Origin: a virus
Length of the DNA stretch: 64,000 bases
Virus record (IMG/VR): IMGVR_UViG_3300025626_000013
Coordinates: 19,949 to 83,948 of that record
Reading direction: 5' to 3' (one strand)
Shown here: one piece after another, positions 56,181 through 63,460 of the stretch
Position numbering within the stretch: the first letter of the stretch is position 1
How the letters are laid out: each line of letters starts with the position of its first letter
The notes under the pieces: model-generated
What the model was told of the DNA's origin: nothing
Database searches by the model: none
The model's input: the letters and a program-made list of their open reading frames with translations, nothing else
Position numbers and translations under genes: made by a program

Positions 56181-57464
56181 CTAAAATAAATCATCGCAAG
56201 TAAACGCTTTTGTTTTCTTTGAATACGCGGTACTGCGCTTAACAAAAAAGTCTACATTTTTTGTACTCAAAATTTCTTCCATAAACCAGTCAGTAGTTTT
56301 GACTGCATCCATATCTACATCATATAATGGCTTCATATCAATTGCTTGGAGCGATTGATTAAACCGATATTTTAAAAATTCTTTTACTGTTTCTTTTGGC
56401 AAGAAATCTAAATCATATTCGCCATAAATCCAATCAACAATTGCAGATTCTGCTTTATATGCATCACGGCAAAGGCGATTAACTTCGCTAATACTATCTT
56501 TATCAAACCAATCTGGATTTTCTGCCCGAATAATATTTACCAGTTCAAACCCAAATCGAGCATGAATATCTTCTTCTTTTGAAGTAGCTTCTACTGCATT
56601 TGAAATACCCTTAAGCACATTTTTATGCTTGTTAAATGACATCATAATTAAAAACTGGCTAAACAAAGATACATTTTCAACAAACATTGAAAATAGAATA
56701 ATTTTATGAAAATAATCTTTATTATCAACAGGAGAACCAATTGATTGTTCGAGATACGCAATACGTTTTTTCATAGCAGGCACTTCAACAAGCTTTTCAA
56801 ATTCTTCGTTAAGCCCCATTATTTCAATAAGATTTGAATAAGCATCGGCATGCCGCACTTCAGATTCGCCAAAAGTCATACCTACTGCAGACACTTCTGG
56901 TTTTGGGAATCGATCACCGATTTTAGACCAAAATGTTTTAACCGCAACTTCAATTTGAGAAATGGCTAACATAGCCTTCTTAACAATTTCAACCTCTTCG
57001 GGTTTCATATTAACTTTCATATCTTGAATATCAGATGAATAATTAAATTCAGTATGAACCCAATATGAATGACGAATAGCATCTGTGTATTCATTAAGCT
57101 GAGGATATTCATACGGCTTTAGGTTTGTTCTTTTGCGAAAAATATCTGGTTGGTTATTAAAACGAAAACGAATATATTCACGGGCTAAATCATGTAAGCC
57201 CATATCCATAATAACATTCTCTACAGTTGTATGAATATTATCAACCCCCACTTGAACATCAGCAGCATCATCCTCATTCAATAAATTTGTTACATCATTG
57301 GCTACTTCACCTGGGAGCAACCTGCTCCGCATTCCAACAGTTTTCATAGCTTTAGAAACCGCAAGACTAATTTTATTTTCGTCGTAGCTTTCAGTAGTGC
57401 CATCACGTTTAGTAACGTAATTAACTTTTCTTAAAAATTCTTGGGGAGTTGTTTGCAGCATCAT
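56181..57464 (-). CDS. nrdB: Ribonucleotide reductase small subunit NrdB with N-terminal ATP-cone
   Basis: 427 residues. Residues about 12-105 are an ATP-cone ('VTKRDGTTESYDENKISLAVSKAM', 'IMDMGLHDLAREYIRFRF'), a regulatory domain normally found on NrdA. The ferritin-like core has metal ligands in 'SQIEVAVKTFW', 'GESEVRHADAY', 'FVENVSLFSQF' and 'KEEDIHARFG'; the Tyr after E-x-x-H is kept. The first ligand is Glu instead of the usual Asp. This layout is known from class Id enzymes such as that of Leeuwenhoekiella. AAGGA precedes the ATG; early promoter at 57554-57582. Confidence 0.9.
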   Translation of the reverse strand: MMLQTTPQEFLRKVNYVTKRDGTTESYDENKISLAVSKAMKTVGMRSRLLPGEVANDVTNLLNEDDAADVQVGVDNIHTTVENVIMDMGLHDLAREYIRFRFNNQPDIFRKRTNLKPYEYPQLNEYTDAIRHSYWVHTEFNYSSDIQDMKVNMKPEEVEIVKKAMLAISQIEVAVKTFWSKIGDRFPKPEVSAVGMTFGESEVRHADAYSNLIEIMGLNEEFEKLVEVPAMKKRIAYLEQSIGSPVDNKDYFHKIILFSMFVENVSLFSQFLIMMSFNKHKNVLKGISNAVEATSKEEDIHARFGFELVNIIRAENPDWFDKDSISEVNRLCRDAYKAESAIVDWIYGEYDLDFLPKETVKEFLKYRFNQSLQAIDMKPLYDVDMDAVKTTDWFMEEILSTKNVDFFVKRSTAYSKKTKAFTCDDLF

Positions 57465-57553
57465 GGCTATTCCTTCATTGGAGGTCTAAAAATAAGATAG
57501 CTATATTAACCCTTAAAATAAGAGCAAATGCTATATACTCAGTCGGATGATTT

Positions 57554-57582
57554 ATTATATACTATTATATATCATAAGTAAA
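57554..57582 (-). promoter_or_regulatory. Early/middle-type promoter of nrdBA
   Basis: Reverse strand: TTTACT (57582-57577), 17-base spacer, TATAAT (57559-57554). The leader to the nrdB ATG is about 80 bases. The rest of the 184-base gap shows no gene or clear hairpin. Confidence 0.7.
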
Positions 57583-57648
57583 TCTTTAAAATTAACAATA
57601 TGTAGTCTTTTAACGATTTTTTTATCAATATATGGAAAATAAATTAAT

Positions 57649-57927
57649 TTATTTTTTCTCTAGTTCTAAAATTCTATTTTCGAGTTCGTCAATTTTTTTA
57701 GTTACATGCGGATATTTTTTGCGCCAAGCATCGGTTGGTTGTTCAAACCAAGTAAACCCGTATCTATTAACTAAAAAATCTAAAAATTGATCTAGCTTAG
57801 CATAACACCATAGGCCAACTCGGGTGTCTTTAAAATATGCTAAAAATGCAGCACCTAAGATTGCCCCCAATATACTAGTATATATCCAAAGTGTATCGTT
57901 CATAAGATCTGATATTAAAGTTGACAT
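57649..57927 (-). CDS. Small membrane protein of the late operon
   Basis: 92 residues. One transmembrane helix ('TLWIYTSILGAILGAAFLAYF'), then an aromatic segment ('NRYGFTWFEQPTDAWRKKYPHV') and a short coiled coil ('KKIDELENRILELEKK'). It follows the spanin pair and may belong to lysis functions (inference); holins of this size exist. Homologues are seen in marine T4-like phages. Confidence 0.6.
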   Translation of the reverse strand: MSTLISDLMNDTLWIYTSILGAILGAAFLAYFKDTRVGLWCYAKLDQFLDFLVNRYGFTWFEQPTDAWRKKYPHVTKKIDELENRILELEKK

Positions 57928-57930
57928 TTA

Positions 57931-58326
57931 TTATTCTTCCAGTATTACAGCACTATCTAAAGCTTCTTCAGCCTTTTCATAGTAGTTTCTATATGCCGCA
58001 ATAATAGTTTTTTGTTGTTCAACTAACTTGCGTATTTCACTAAGATTTAATCCTAAATTACTATACCCATCACCGGTTAATGCATAAAGCGCAAAGGCTT
58101 GACCATCGTTACTTAGATCTTCGATAACCTGGTCAAGATTGTTTTCATTAATAACAATCCATTCAAGAGTTTTCATATTTAATTCATCAACTTCAGGTAA
58201 AGTCAATACGGGTTTATTAATCGGCTTCGACGATATCTGTATTTGCTGAGGTAGCGGTTTCGAGCAGGCCATCAGACTTGTAAGTATCATAAAGCCAAGG
58301 GCATTCCTTATTAAAAGCTTCGCCAT
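57931..58326 (-). CDS. Outer-membrane spanin-like lipoprotein (o-spanin)
   Basis: 131 residues. 'MAKLLIRNALGFMILTSLMAC' is a lipoprotein signal with the lipobox LMAC at Cys 21, followed by a Pro-rich stretch ('SKPLPQQIQISSKPINKPV'). The gene starts inside the 3' end of the i-spanin gene in another frame (110-base overlap), the classic Rz/Rz1 layout. It is longer than lambda Rz1 and has an additional helical half. Confidence 0.7.
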   Translation of the reverse strand: MAKLLIRNALGFMILTSLMACSKPLPQQIQISSKPINKPVLTLPEVDELNMKTLEWIVINENNLDQVIEDLSNDGQAFALYALTGDGYSNLGLNLSEIRKLVEQQKTIIAAYRNYYEKAEEALDSAVILEE

Positions 58327-58732
58327 TTACAGCGGTCCTTTCTTTTTCATTTAGTTCGGCACCCGATAACAATTCAAAACATCGACCGGCGTTATATGAG
58401 CCACGATTAACCGCGCGCTCAATTCCAGCCGGATTATTAAGTGCAGCAACTGTTAAATCTATTCTTTCTAATTTATCAGCTAATAATTGGCTTTGTCTTC
58501 TTATTTTTGCATATTCGGCATTTATAGTGGTCAATTCTGCTTGTGCATCATTATAACTGTTTTGAAGAGACGCCATAGCATCTTCTTGAGTTTCTATAGC
58601 ACTATTTAATTTAGCATTATTGGTTTCTAATATAATTATTGTTTGTTGCAATCTTAGGTATTCTTGGTATCCGAAATAGCCCGATACACCTATTATAGCA
58701 AATAATGAAAGGAAAAGATACACTTTAATCAT
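58217..58732 (-). CDS. Inner-membrane spanin-like protein (i-spanin)
   Basis: 171 residues. One N-terminal transmembrane helix ('VYLFLSLFAIIGVSGYFGY'), then a long coiled coil (about residues 28-95, 'AKLNSAIETQEDAMASLQNSYNDAQAEL' pattern) and a C-terminal domain with two Cys ('GRCFELLSG', 'KECPWLY'). This is the Rz-type plan. Together with the overlapping lipoprotein it should bridge and fuse the membranes at lysis. Confidence 0.72.
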   Translation of the reverse strand: MIKVYLFLSLFAIIGVSGYFGYQEYLRLQQTIIILETNNAKLNSAIETQEDAMASLQNSYNDAQAELTTINAEYAKIRRQSQLLADKLERIDLTVAALNNPAGIERAVNRGSYNAGRCFELLSGAELNEKERTAVNGEAFNKECPWLYDTYKSDGLLETATSANTDIVEAD

Positions 58733-58744
58733 ATTTTTTAAACT

Positions 58745-58942
58745 TTATTCAATAAATTTGCGGAATCTTTTTAAGATTCTTGGTGGTTTATCTTTACGAC
58801 GGCGTTTATCAACAATAACAGTGCCAGTCGGATTATCACCGGCACCAACAACTGATTGAGTAGTAGTTCCGGCCGCAATATCTTCAGTTTTTGACAATAC
58901 GGGCGCTATGGCTTGACCGTAAAGGGGCTTGATTTTTTTCAT
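58745..58942 (-). CDS. Small hypothetical protein
   Basis: 65 residues. Gly/Thr-rich centre ('TTTQSVVGAGDNPTGTVIV') and a basic tail ('DKRRRKDKPPRILKRFRKF'). Directly upstream of the i-spanin in the late operon. Not recognised. Confidence 0.5.
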   Translation of the reverse strand: MKKIKPLYGQAIAPVLSKTEDIAAGTTTQSVVGAGDNPTGTVIVDKRRRKDKPPRILKRFRKFIE

Positions 58943-58950
58943 AGTATTTC

Positions 58951-59535
58951 CTATAGCAATTCTGTAGATGATATATAGATTTTTTGATTTGTTCTAATAT
59001 GTACAGCCTCATATATATTTAAGCCAAATATATCTCCAATTGGATATCCATCATTAATAATACGAATTTGATCTTTAGCCCGTACTAATTCTTCATTAGT
59101 GCTATTAACCATTTTAGGATATTTTACCTTATACATACCCGGAGATACCCGATTACCTTCTAACATAAACCATTCGCTATGTTCGTTTAAAAAATCTACG
59201 GGGTGATGACCAGTTGTTTCAATAATTTTTTGTAATCCTCTATCATCAATTTTGTATTTTTCTTTAATAAGATATAAAGCTGCAGCATAAGACCCAATAA
59301 TAGAACCACCACCGGGCGCTTTAGCCATTAATCGTTTAATATTAAATACCAATTTAATAAACGGAGTATATGCAGATTTTTTTTCCGGAGAATCTATAGC
59401 TTCGCTTTTAATTCGTTTACCAGCTTTATCAATAAGACCAATTTTAAATGCTTCGGTTTTTTCAAACGGTGTTACTAATAGCTTTAAAAATCTAATAGTA
59501 TATACTAAATCTGCTGCTGATTTAAAAATTCCCAT
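58951..59535 (-). CDS. Conserved T4-like protein (FKSAADLVYTIRFLKLL)
   Basis: 194 residues. 'MGIFKSAADLVYTIRFLKLLVTPFEKTEAFKIGLID', 'SPEKKSAYTPFIKLVFNIKRLM' and 'GGSIIGSYAAALYLIKEKY' are strongly patterned blocks of a family common in marine T4-like phages, possibly structural. The C-terminal 'DIFGLNIYEAVHIRTNQKIYIS' looks beta-rich. Overlaps the next gene start by one base. Confidence 0.65.
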   Translation of the reverse strand: MGIFKSAADLVYTIRFLKLLVTPFEKTEAFKIGLIDKAGKRIKSEAIDSPEKKSAYTPFIKLVFNIKRLMAKAPGGGSIIGSYAAALYLIKEKYKIDDRGLQKIIETTGHHPVDFLNEHSEWFMLEGNRVSPGMYKVKYPKMVNSTNEELVRAKDQIRIINDGYPIGDIFGLNIYEAVHIRTNQKIYISSTELL

Positions 59536-59903
59536 TATATTGCTCTCAGTCTTTCTACAATTTCCTTATCCATTTCTATACCAAGATATTGGTTAGGTCC
59601 AATATAATTAAGGAACAATAAAAATGGTTTTAAAACGGGCCAGTGGGCAGAAGTCATTTTATACTCTAAAATCTTAAGAGTGGCTTCTGGTCCAAAAGAG
59701 TTAAAGACTACTACCAAATGATTTAGTATTAATCTTTCACTACACCGGCCCGATTCTATATATTTATTAATCAATCTTTTTATATATTTAAATCTATTCA
59801 AATCTTCATGAAATTCATCAACATCAATACACTTAGGATTATAATAATGCTTCGCTACATATATAAGGAAATTCTTTTCATTCAACTCATTAAATAATGT
59901 CAA
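59535..59903 (-). CDS. Conserved T4-like small protein (ILNHLVVVFNSFG)
   Basis: 122 residues. 'KYIKRLINKYIESGRCSERLILNHLVVVFNSFGPEATLKILEYKM' and 'LKPFLLFLNYIGP' are family blocks found near head genes in many marine T4-like phages (DUF7207-like as I recall). No known function. Confidence 0.65.
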   Translation of the reverse strand: MTLFNELNEKNFLIYVAKHYYNPKCIDVDEFHEDLNRFKYIKRLINKYIESGRCSERLILNHLVVVFNSFGPEATLKILEYKMTSAHWPVLKPFLLFLNYIGPNQYLGIEMDKEIVERLRAI

Positions 59904-59921
59904 AGTGTTAGCCTTTATTTT

Positions 59922-60785
59922 TTAGGCGCGGTAAATCACCGTTTTATCGCCAGTAGAATTATCACCGGGTCTCGTAGTTGGACTTTTAACGCCGTTCAAA
60001 AATGATTGAAAAGTTTTTGTGTTAACGGTTGGGCCATCAGCATATTCTGGTGTTTCAATTGTATGTTTATTAATAAAATCTGCTTCGCCCTTGCGTGTTT
60101 GCAATTGCTTTTGCCAACTATCACGTGTGATATCATTGGACTCCGGTTGCGCAGCTTCTTGAACAGATTCATCAGTATTTGATTTAGTAATCCAATTAGA
60201 ACCGTCTTTGTCGCTGGAATCATATGAGCAGTCTTCGTTTTTCGGTTTGTTAAATTCATCGCCGCACTCTTTGCATACTAAAGTTGCATTATCAGTATCT
60301 TCATTTTTAGTTTCTGATACTTCATGATAACCGTTATTATCACAATGCTTGCAACCTTTGCCTTTGCATTCAGGGCAAACTTGACGCTCTTCATCCATAG
60401 CCTTTGCAATTGCTTTGCGGCGTTTATGAAGATATTCATCAGAAGAATCGATGTCGCCATCGTTATCAATGTCTTTGTCTTTACGGTCATCGAATTTTTT
60501 CTTGACTGCTTTAGGCTGGACTTTATCCATACCTTCACCGTCATCAGACTTATCGTTAGTATTATCTTCGGTCTTACTCTTTTTATCCCATGGGGCTTTT
60601 GGTAGAGTAACCTTTTCTATACCCTTTTTAGAAGCAGCACTTACTTTAGCTAACGCTTTACGCGTCGCAGCAACTGAACTTTCATCTACGGTTTCTTCAG
60701 CAGGATTAGCCGCCGCTTCTTCCATTTGTTTTTGTTTTACTTGACCATATGTTGCGGCCAAATTTCGGATCCATTGATTATCCAT
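59922..60785 (-). CDS. Charged protein with EF-hand-like and zinc motifs
   Basis: 287 residues, largely disordered. 'KKFDDRKDKDIDNDGDIDSSDEYLHKRRKA' near residue 95 has a D-x-D-x-D-G calcium-loop pattern, recurrent in T4-like head-region proteins. 'CPECKGKGCKHCDNNG' near residue 138 is a DnaJ-type zinc motif and 'CKECGDEF' a further Cys pair. The N-terminus is Ala/Lys-rich. I infer a virion or prohead-core accessory protein. Function not known. Confidence 0.55.
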   Translation of the reverse strand: MDNQWIRNLAATYGQVKQKQMEEAAANPAEETVDESSVAATRKALAKVSAASKKGIEKVTLPKAPWDKKSKTEDNTNDKSDDGEGMDKVQPKAVKKKFDDRKDKDIDNDGDIDSSDEYLHKRRKAIAKAMDEERQVCPECKGKGCKHCDNNGYHEVSETKNEDTDNATLVCKECGDEFNKPKNEDCSYDSSDKDGSNWITKSNTDESVQEAAQPESNDITRDSWQKQLQTRKGEADFINKHTIETPEYADGPTVNTKTFQSFLNGVKSPTTRPGDNSTGDKTVIYRA

Positions 60786-60797
60786 GATTGTATTCCT

Positions 60798-61085
60798 TTA
60801 CATCCATATATTGGCGGCAACAGCCGCAATAACAGCAGTACAAACTGCCCAAAATATTTTATTAATAATAGAAATAGTTCTACTATTATTTTCTGCTGTT
60901 TGCCCTAAATTATCTAGTTTTTCATCCATTTTATTTAATCGCTTATACATCATTGAATTATCTTTTTGGATGTTTAGAATTTTCTCTTCGGCGCGTGCCA
61001 AAGATACCATTGCTTCTGCTAGCAAATCTAATTTAACTTCTATTCGTTCTAGTCGCGATCTTTGTGACTCGTTATTATCGGACAT
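60798..61085 (-). CDS. Coiled-coil protein with C-terminal membrane anchor (XhlA-like)
   Basis: 95 residues. 'RLERIEVKLDLLAEAMVSLARAEEKIL' and 'LNKMDEKLDNLGQTAENN' form coiled coils; the end 'IFWAVCTAVIAAVAANIWM' is a transmembrane helix. The plan is that of hemolysin XhlA-type and some holin-associated proteins. It is first in the late operon that also holds the spanins. A holin role is possible. Confidence 0.6.
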   Translation of the reverse strand: MSDNNESQRSRLERIEVKLDLLAEAMVSLARAEEKILNIQKDNSMMYKRLNKMDEKLDNLGQTAENNSRTISIINKIFWAVCTAVIAAVAANIWM

Positions 61086-61132
61086 ATATTTAATTTCCCA
61101 TGCGATAAATTATTATTATTGTTATTTATAAT

Positions 61133-61140
61133 ATAATATA
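61133..61140 (-). promoter_or_regulatory. T4-type late promoter (TATAAATA) of the spanin operon
   Basis: Exact TATAAATA on the reverse strand, 48 bases before the ATG at 61085. Confidence 0.68.
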
Positions 61141-61164
61141 TTCAATACATATATTTTGTAATAA

Positions 61165-61404
61165 TTATTGACTACCAAATTCATGGCCGGCCACTCGCTT
61201 CATTTGTTTATTAAATTCTTCTTGGTCCGGTTTTTTCTTGTATAGCTTAATAGAGATATTATCTTTATCTTTACCTTTAATACGCCATTTCATACCATCC
61301 GCTTTATGTTCAGCATCAGTTGTTTTTACAACACGACGTTTATAGCCATCTTCCCAGGTTTCGGATCTTCCACCTTCGGCAATAAAAAGCTTAAATGGTT
61401 TCAT
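61165..61404 (-). CDS. Putative internal head protein with capsid-targeting leader
   Basis: 79 residues. 'MKPFKLFIAEGG' resembles the T4 internal protein leader (IPIII: MKTYQEFIAE, cut after IAE) and has a perfect I-x-E site for a gp21-type prohead protease. The mature 69 residues are basic ('DGYKRRVVKTTD', 'KWRIKGKDKDNISIKLYKKKP'). If so, it would be packaged and injected with DNA. Overlaps the next gene by four bases. Confidence 0.55.
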   Translation of the reverse strand: MKPFKLFIAEGGRSETWEDGYKRRVVKTTDAEHKADGMKWRIKGKDKDNISIKLYKKKPDQEEFNKQMKRVAGHEFGSQ

Positions 61405-61571
61405 TGGGATAACTCCGTCGTAGTTTCGGTTAATAAAGAAGTCTTAATTTGTAATTCTATTGGATTTGCTTCATTTAATTTAGTAGCGGATTCATTTGTA
61501 GGCTTACACTCACCACAGCAATTATCGGTACCACAATCCGGATGCTCATTCAATTGAGGATTAATTAACAT
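61401..61571 (-). CDS. Small Cys-rich protein
   Basis: 56 residues from the ATG at 61571 (AGGGG about eight bases upstream); a frame from 61592 is possible. 'PDCGTDNCCGECKP' is a dense Cys cluster, probably metal binding. 'KLNEA' and 'LLTET' contain L-x-E sequences that could be gp21-type cleavage sites. Embedded among capsid-leader genes. Confidence 0.5.
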   Translation of the reverse strand: MLINPQLNEHPDCGTDNCCGECKPTNESATKLNEANPIELQIKTSLLTETTTELSQ

Positions 61572-61848
61572 TTTTTTTACCCCTATTATCATATTCGCCC
61601 ATTTTCATAACTTGTTCTTTAGCATACCATTGTGGGCTATATGTTTCATGCCAATCCCACTCGCGTGTTTTTGAATTCCACTCCAATACTTTCCACTCAC
61701 CTTTATGACGAATATTTTCATCATATTGTTTTTCAATTTTAAATCTTCTACCGGTAGGAAAAGTAATTTCCTTTTCGCCGTTGGGTCCAGCCCTTTTCCA
61801 TTTAGGCAATTTAACAGCTTCTGTTAAATGAGTTTTGAAACTTTTCAT
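61561..61848 (-). CDS. Putative internal head protein with capsid-targeting leader
   Basis: 95 residues. 'MKSFKTHLTEAV' has the leader pattern with L-x-E before A. The mature part is rich in Trp, Lys and Glu ('KWKRAGPNGEKEITFPTGRRFKIEK', 'EWKVLEWNSKTREWDWHE'), compact in appearance, not recognised. It overlaps both neighbours. Confidence 0.55.
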   Translation of the reverse strand: MKSFKTHLTEAVKLPKWKRAGPNGEKEITFPTGRRFKIEKQYDENIRHKGEWKVLEWNSKTREWDWHETYSPQWYAKEQVMKMGEYDNRGKKNVN

Positions 61849-62138
61849 TTCATTAATTCTTTTATGATAGCTAAGGCTTTCTTACCATCAGGATGGTTTG
61901 GATTTATACTTACTTCATCACCGTTCATAAAATCAGATATATTTGCTGATTTACCTAGCGCCGTAATTGCTTTATGTAACGGATCCCTTTTATCATATTT
62001 AGTTTCAAAATTAGGTTTACCCCGCAATTCAACCCAACTTTTTTCTTTAGTGTCTCTCATTTTTAAAGTATCCTGGCCTTTGCCACGAATCAATTTAACC
62101 ATAACACCTTCAGAAATATATGTTTTAAATTTTAGCAT
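61845..62138 (-). CDS. Putative internal head protein with capsid-targeting leader
   Basis: 97 residues. 'MLKFKTYISEGV' again gives an I-x-E site at residue 10. The mature part ('VKLIRGKGQDTLKMRD', 'DPLHKAITALGKSANISDF', 'PNHPDGKKALAIIKELMK') is basic and ends in a helix. Overlaps the next gene by four bases. Confidence 0.55.
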   Translation of the reverse strand: MLKFKTYISEGVMVKLIRGKGQDTLKMRDTKEKSWVELRGKPNFETKYDKRDPLHKAITALGKSANISDFMNGDEVSINPNHPDGKKALAIIKELMK

Positions 62139-62140
62139 TG

Positions 62141-62446
62141 CTAAGTACCCGGTTCTATTATTTTTAAAATTAAAGTACCGTCGCTAGGACAACCCGTAGG
62201 AGGTTTGCCCTTTATTAACCTATGATATTCCATTTTTTTTATTTGAAATGTTGTACCTTCTTCCATCATATGAGGAAGAGTATTTTCCATTTGGAATAAC
62301 CAATCAGCACTATTATGCACAACAAGAACTAATCTATCTTTTTTATCCCTATGCCAATGTAAATCGCCGCCTTCACAATCATATGCAAAAGTTCTAAACC
62401 ATACATTTTCTTCAACAGTTGGGATATCGAAATAAGGGGCTACCAA
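62141..62446 (-). CDS. Cupin-like protein with HxD...H motif
   Basis: 101 residues if it starts at the TTG at 62446, which has GGAGG about nine bases upstream; an ATG at 62503 without a ribosome site is the alternative but lies inside the upstream gene. 'GGDLHWHRDKKDRLVLVVHNSADWLFQMEN' and 'QIKKMEYHRLIKGK' give H-x-D and a distal His on a double-stranded beta pattern, as in cupins and 2-oxoglutarate oxygenases. Catalysis is not established. Confidence 0.55.
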   Translation of the reverse strand: MVAPYFDIPTVEENVWFRTFAYDCEGGDLHWHRDKKDRLVLVVHNSADWLFQMENTLPHMMEEGTTFQIKKMEYHRLIKGKPPTGCPSDGTLILKIIEPGT

Positions 62447-62976
62447 AAGAAATTTCCTCCCCCGCTTAATCCCAGCTGATCGGCATAATATGGTAATCGA
62501 CATGCCCAATAACCAGCGGTCATTTTATCGGTTTTTGTATCACATTGATGTCTAGCAGCAAAAGACTTACGAGCTGCCGGATCATCAATTTTTGCTTTCA
62601 ATCCTGTGGTATCACCCCATGAAATTTTTTTAATCTTATCAGTTTTAGGATCTTTAACATAAACATAATATTTTTTTGGGCCGCCACGCTTTGGTTTATT
62701 TAATGACATATCCTGCTCTTTTTCTTCGAGCATTGGTGAATCTAAGGGCACATGCTGATGATTATAAAAAGCAAATTCCCCAATATCGGTTTGTTCAATC
62801 ATAAATAAATCGCGACCAGATAACTCAATATTACCTTCAGCATATTGCTTTCGGGCATCTCTGAAAACTTTATAATAAGATTCTGAGCCGACTCGATATA
62901 ACTCACCAAGAGAAATATTATTTTCTACAACATACGTTAAATTAGTGTCATTTACAAAGTTTTTAAATTTAATCAT
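62440..62976 (-). CDS. DUF5872-like conserved phage protein
   Basis: 178 residues. The C-terminal half, 'KPKRGGPKKYYVYVKDPKTDKIKKISWGDTTGL', 'DPAARKSFAARHQCDTKTDKMTAGYWACRLPYYADQLGL', is a widespread phage block (DUF5872 as I recall it). The N-terminus 'MIKFKNFVNDTN' is leader-like but lacks the Glu of a cleavage site. Function unknown. Confidence 0.65.
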   Translation of the reverse strand: MIKFKNFVNDTNLTYVVENNISLGELYRVGSESYYKVFRDARKQYAEGNIELSGRDLFMIEQTDIGEFAFYNHQHVPLDSPMLEEKEQDMSLNKPKRGGPKKYYVYVKDPKTDKIKKISWGDTTGLKAKIDDPAARKSFAARHQCDTKTDKMTAGYWACRLPYYADQLGLSGGGNFFW

Positions 62977-62977
62977 T

Positions 62978-63460
62978 TTATATTAATCCCCTTGAATCCA
63001 TAACTAAATATCCTATACCGCCAAATACTCCGATACAAGCAAACATTAATATTAATATAGCTAAAGTATTTAATAAATTTTTACGCAGTTCAGCCTGGCG
63101 ATATACAGTTTCTTGCCTTTGTTTTGCTATCTTACGACGCATGCGAATTAATTCATCCCAGGCATTTGCACCATATCTAAACATTAGCATTGTTCTTAAT
63201 TCTTTTTCTTGTTCAATTATTTTCTTTTCTTGAATAAGCAATGCTAAAGCTTCTTCTTCAATAGATCCGCTAGCAAATAGCCGTTTAAAAATTGGCGGAT
63301 TTTTTGCTTGTTCTTTTGCAAATCTAAAATCATTTACTGCGCTATACCACTTACCTAATTGCTGAGCAGTATCTTCAAATTCCCTACCAGCCGCAACCAT
63401 TCGAGTTACTACATTATATGCAGAGGTAGCCATAGTTATTGCTGATATTGGATCTATCAT
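62978..63460 (-). CDS. Conserved membrane protein of T4-like phages
   Basis: 160 residues. 'MIDPISAITMATSAYNVVTRMVAAGREFEDTAQQLGKWYSAVNDF', 'FKRLFASGSIEEEALALLIQEKKI' and 'YGANAWDELIRMRRKI' are family blocks seen in marine T4-like phages. A C-terminal transmembrane helix ('LAILILMFACIGVFGGIGYLV') is clear. The N-terminal hydrophobic stretch may insert as well. Its ATG overlaps the stop of the 20-codon frame upstream. Confidence 0.65.
   Translation of the reverse strand: MIDPISAITMATSAYNVVTRMVAAGREFEDTAQQLGKWYSAVNDFRFAKEQAKNPPIFKRLFASGSIEEEALALLIQEKKIIEQEKELRTMLMFRYGANAWDELIRMRRKIAKQRQETVYRQAELRKNLLNTLAILILMFACIGVFGGIGYLVMDSRGLI

Noticed and set aside
22600-57600. MotA-type middle promoters as in T4
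   Set aside because: No TTGCTT/TGCTTT box was found at -30 before the TATAAT-like boxes; the TTTAC-type -35 is used instead.
62440-62509. ATG start at 62503 for the cupin-like gene
   Set aside because: It lies inside the conserved end of the upstream gene and lacks a ribosome site; the TTG at 62446 with GGAGG is preferred, though not certain.
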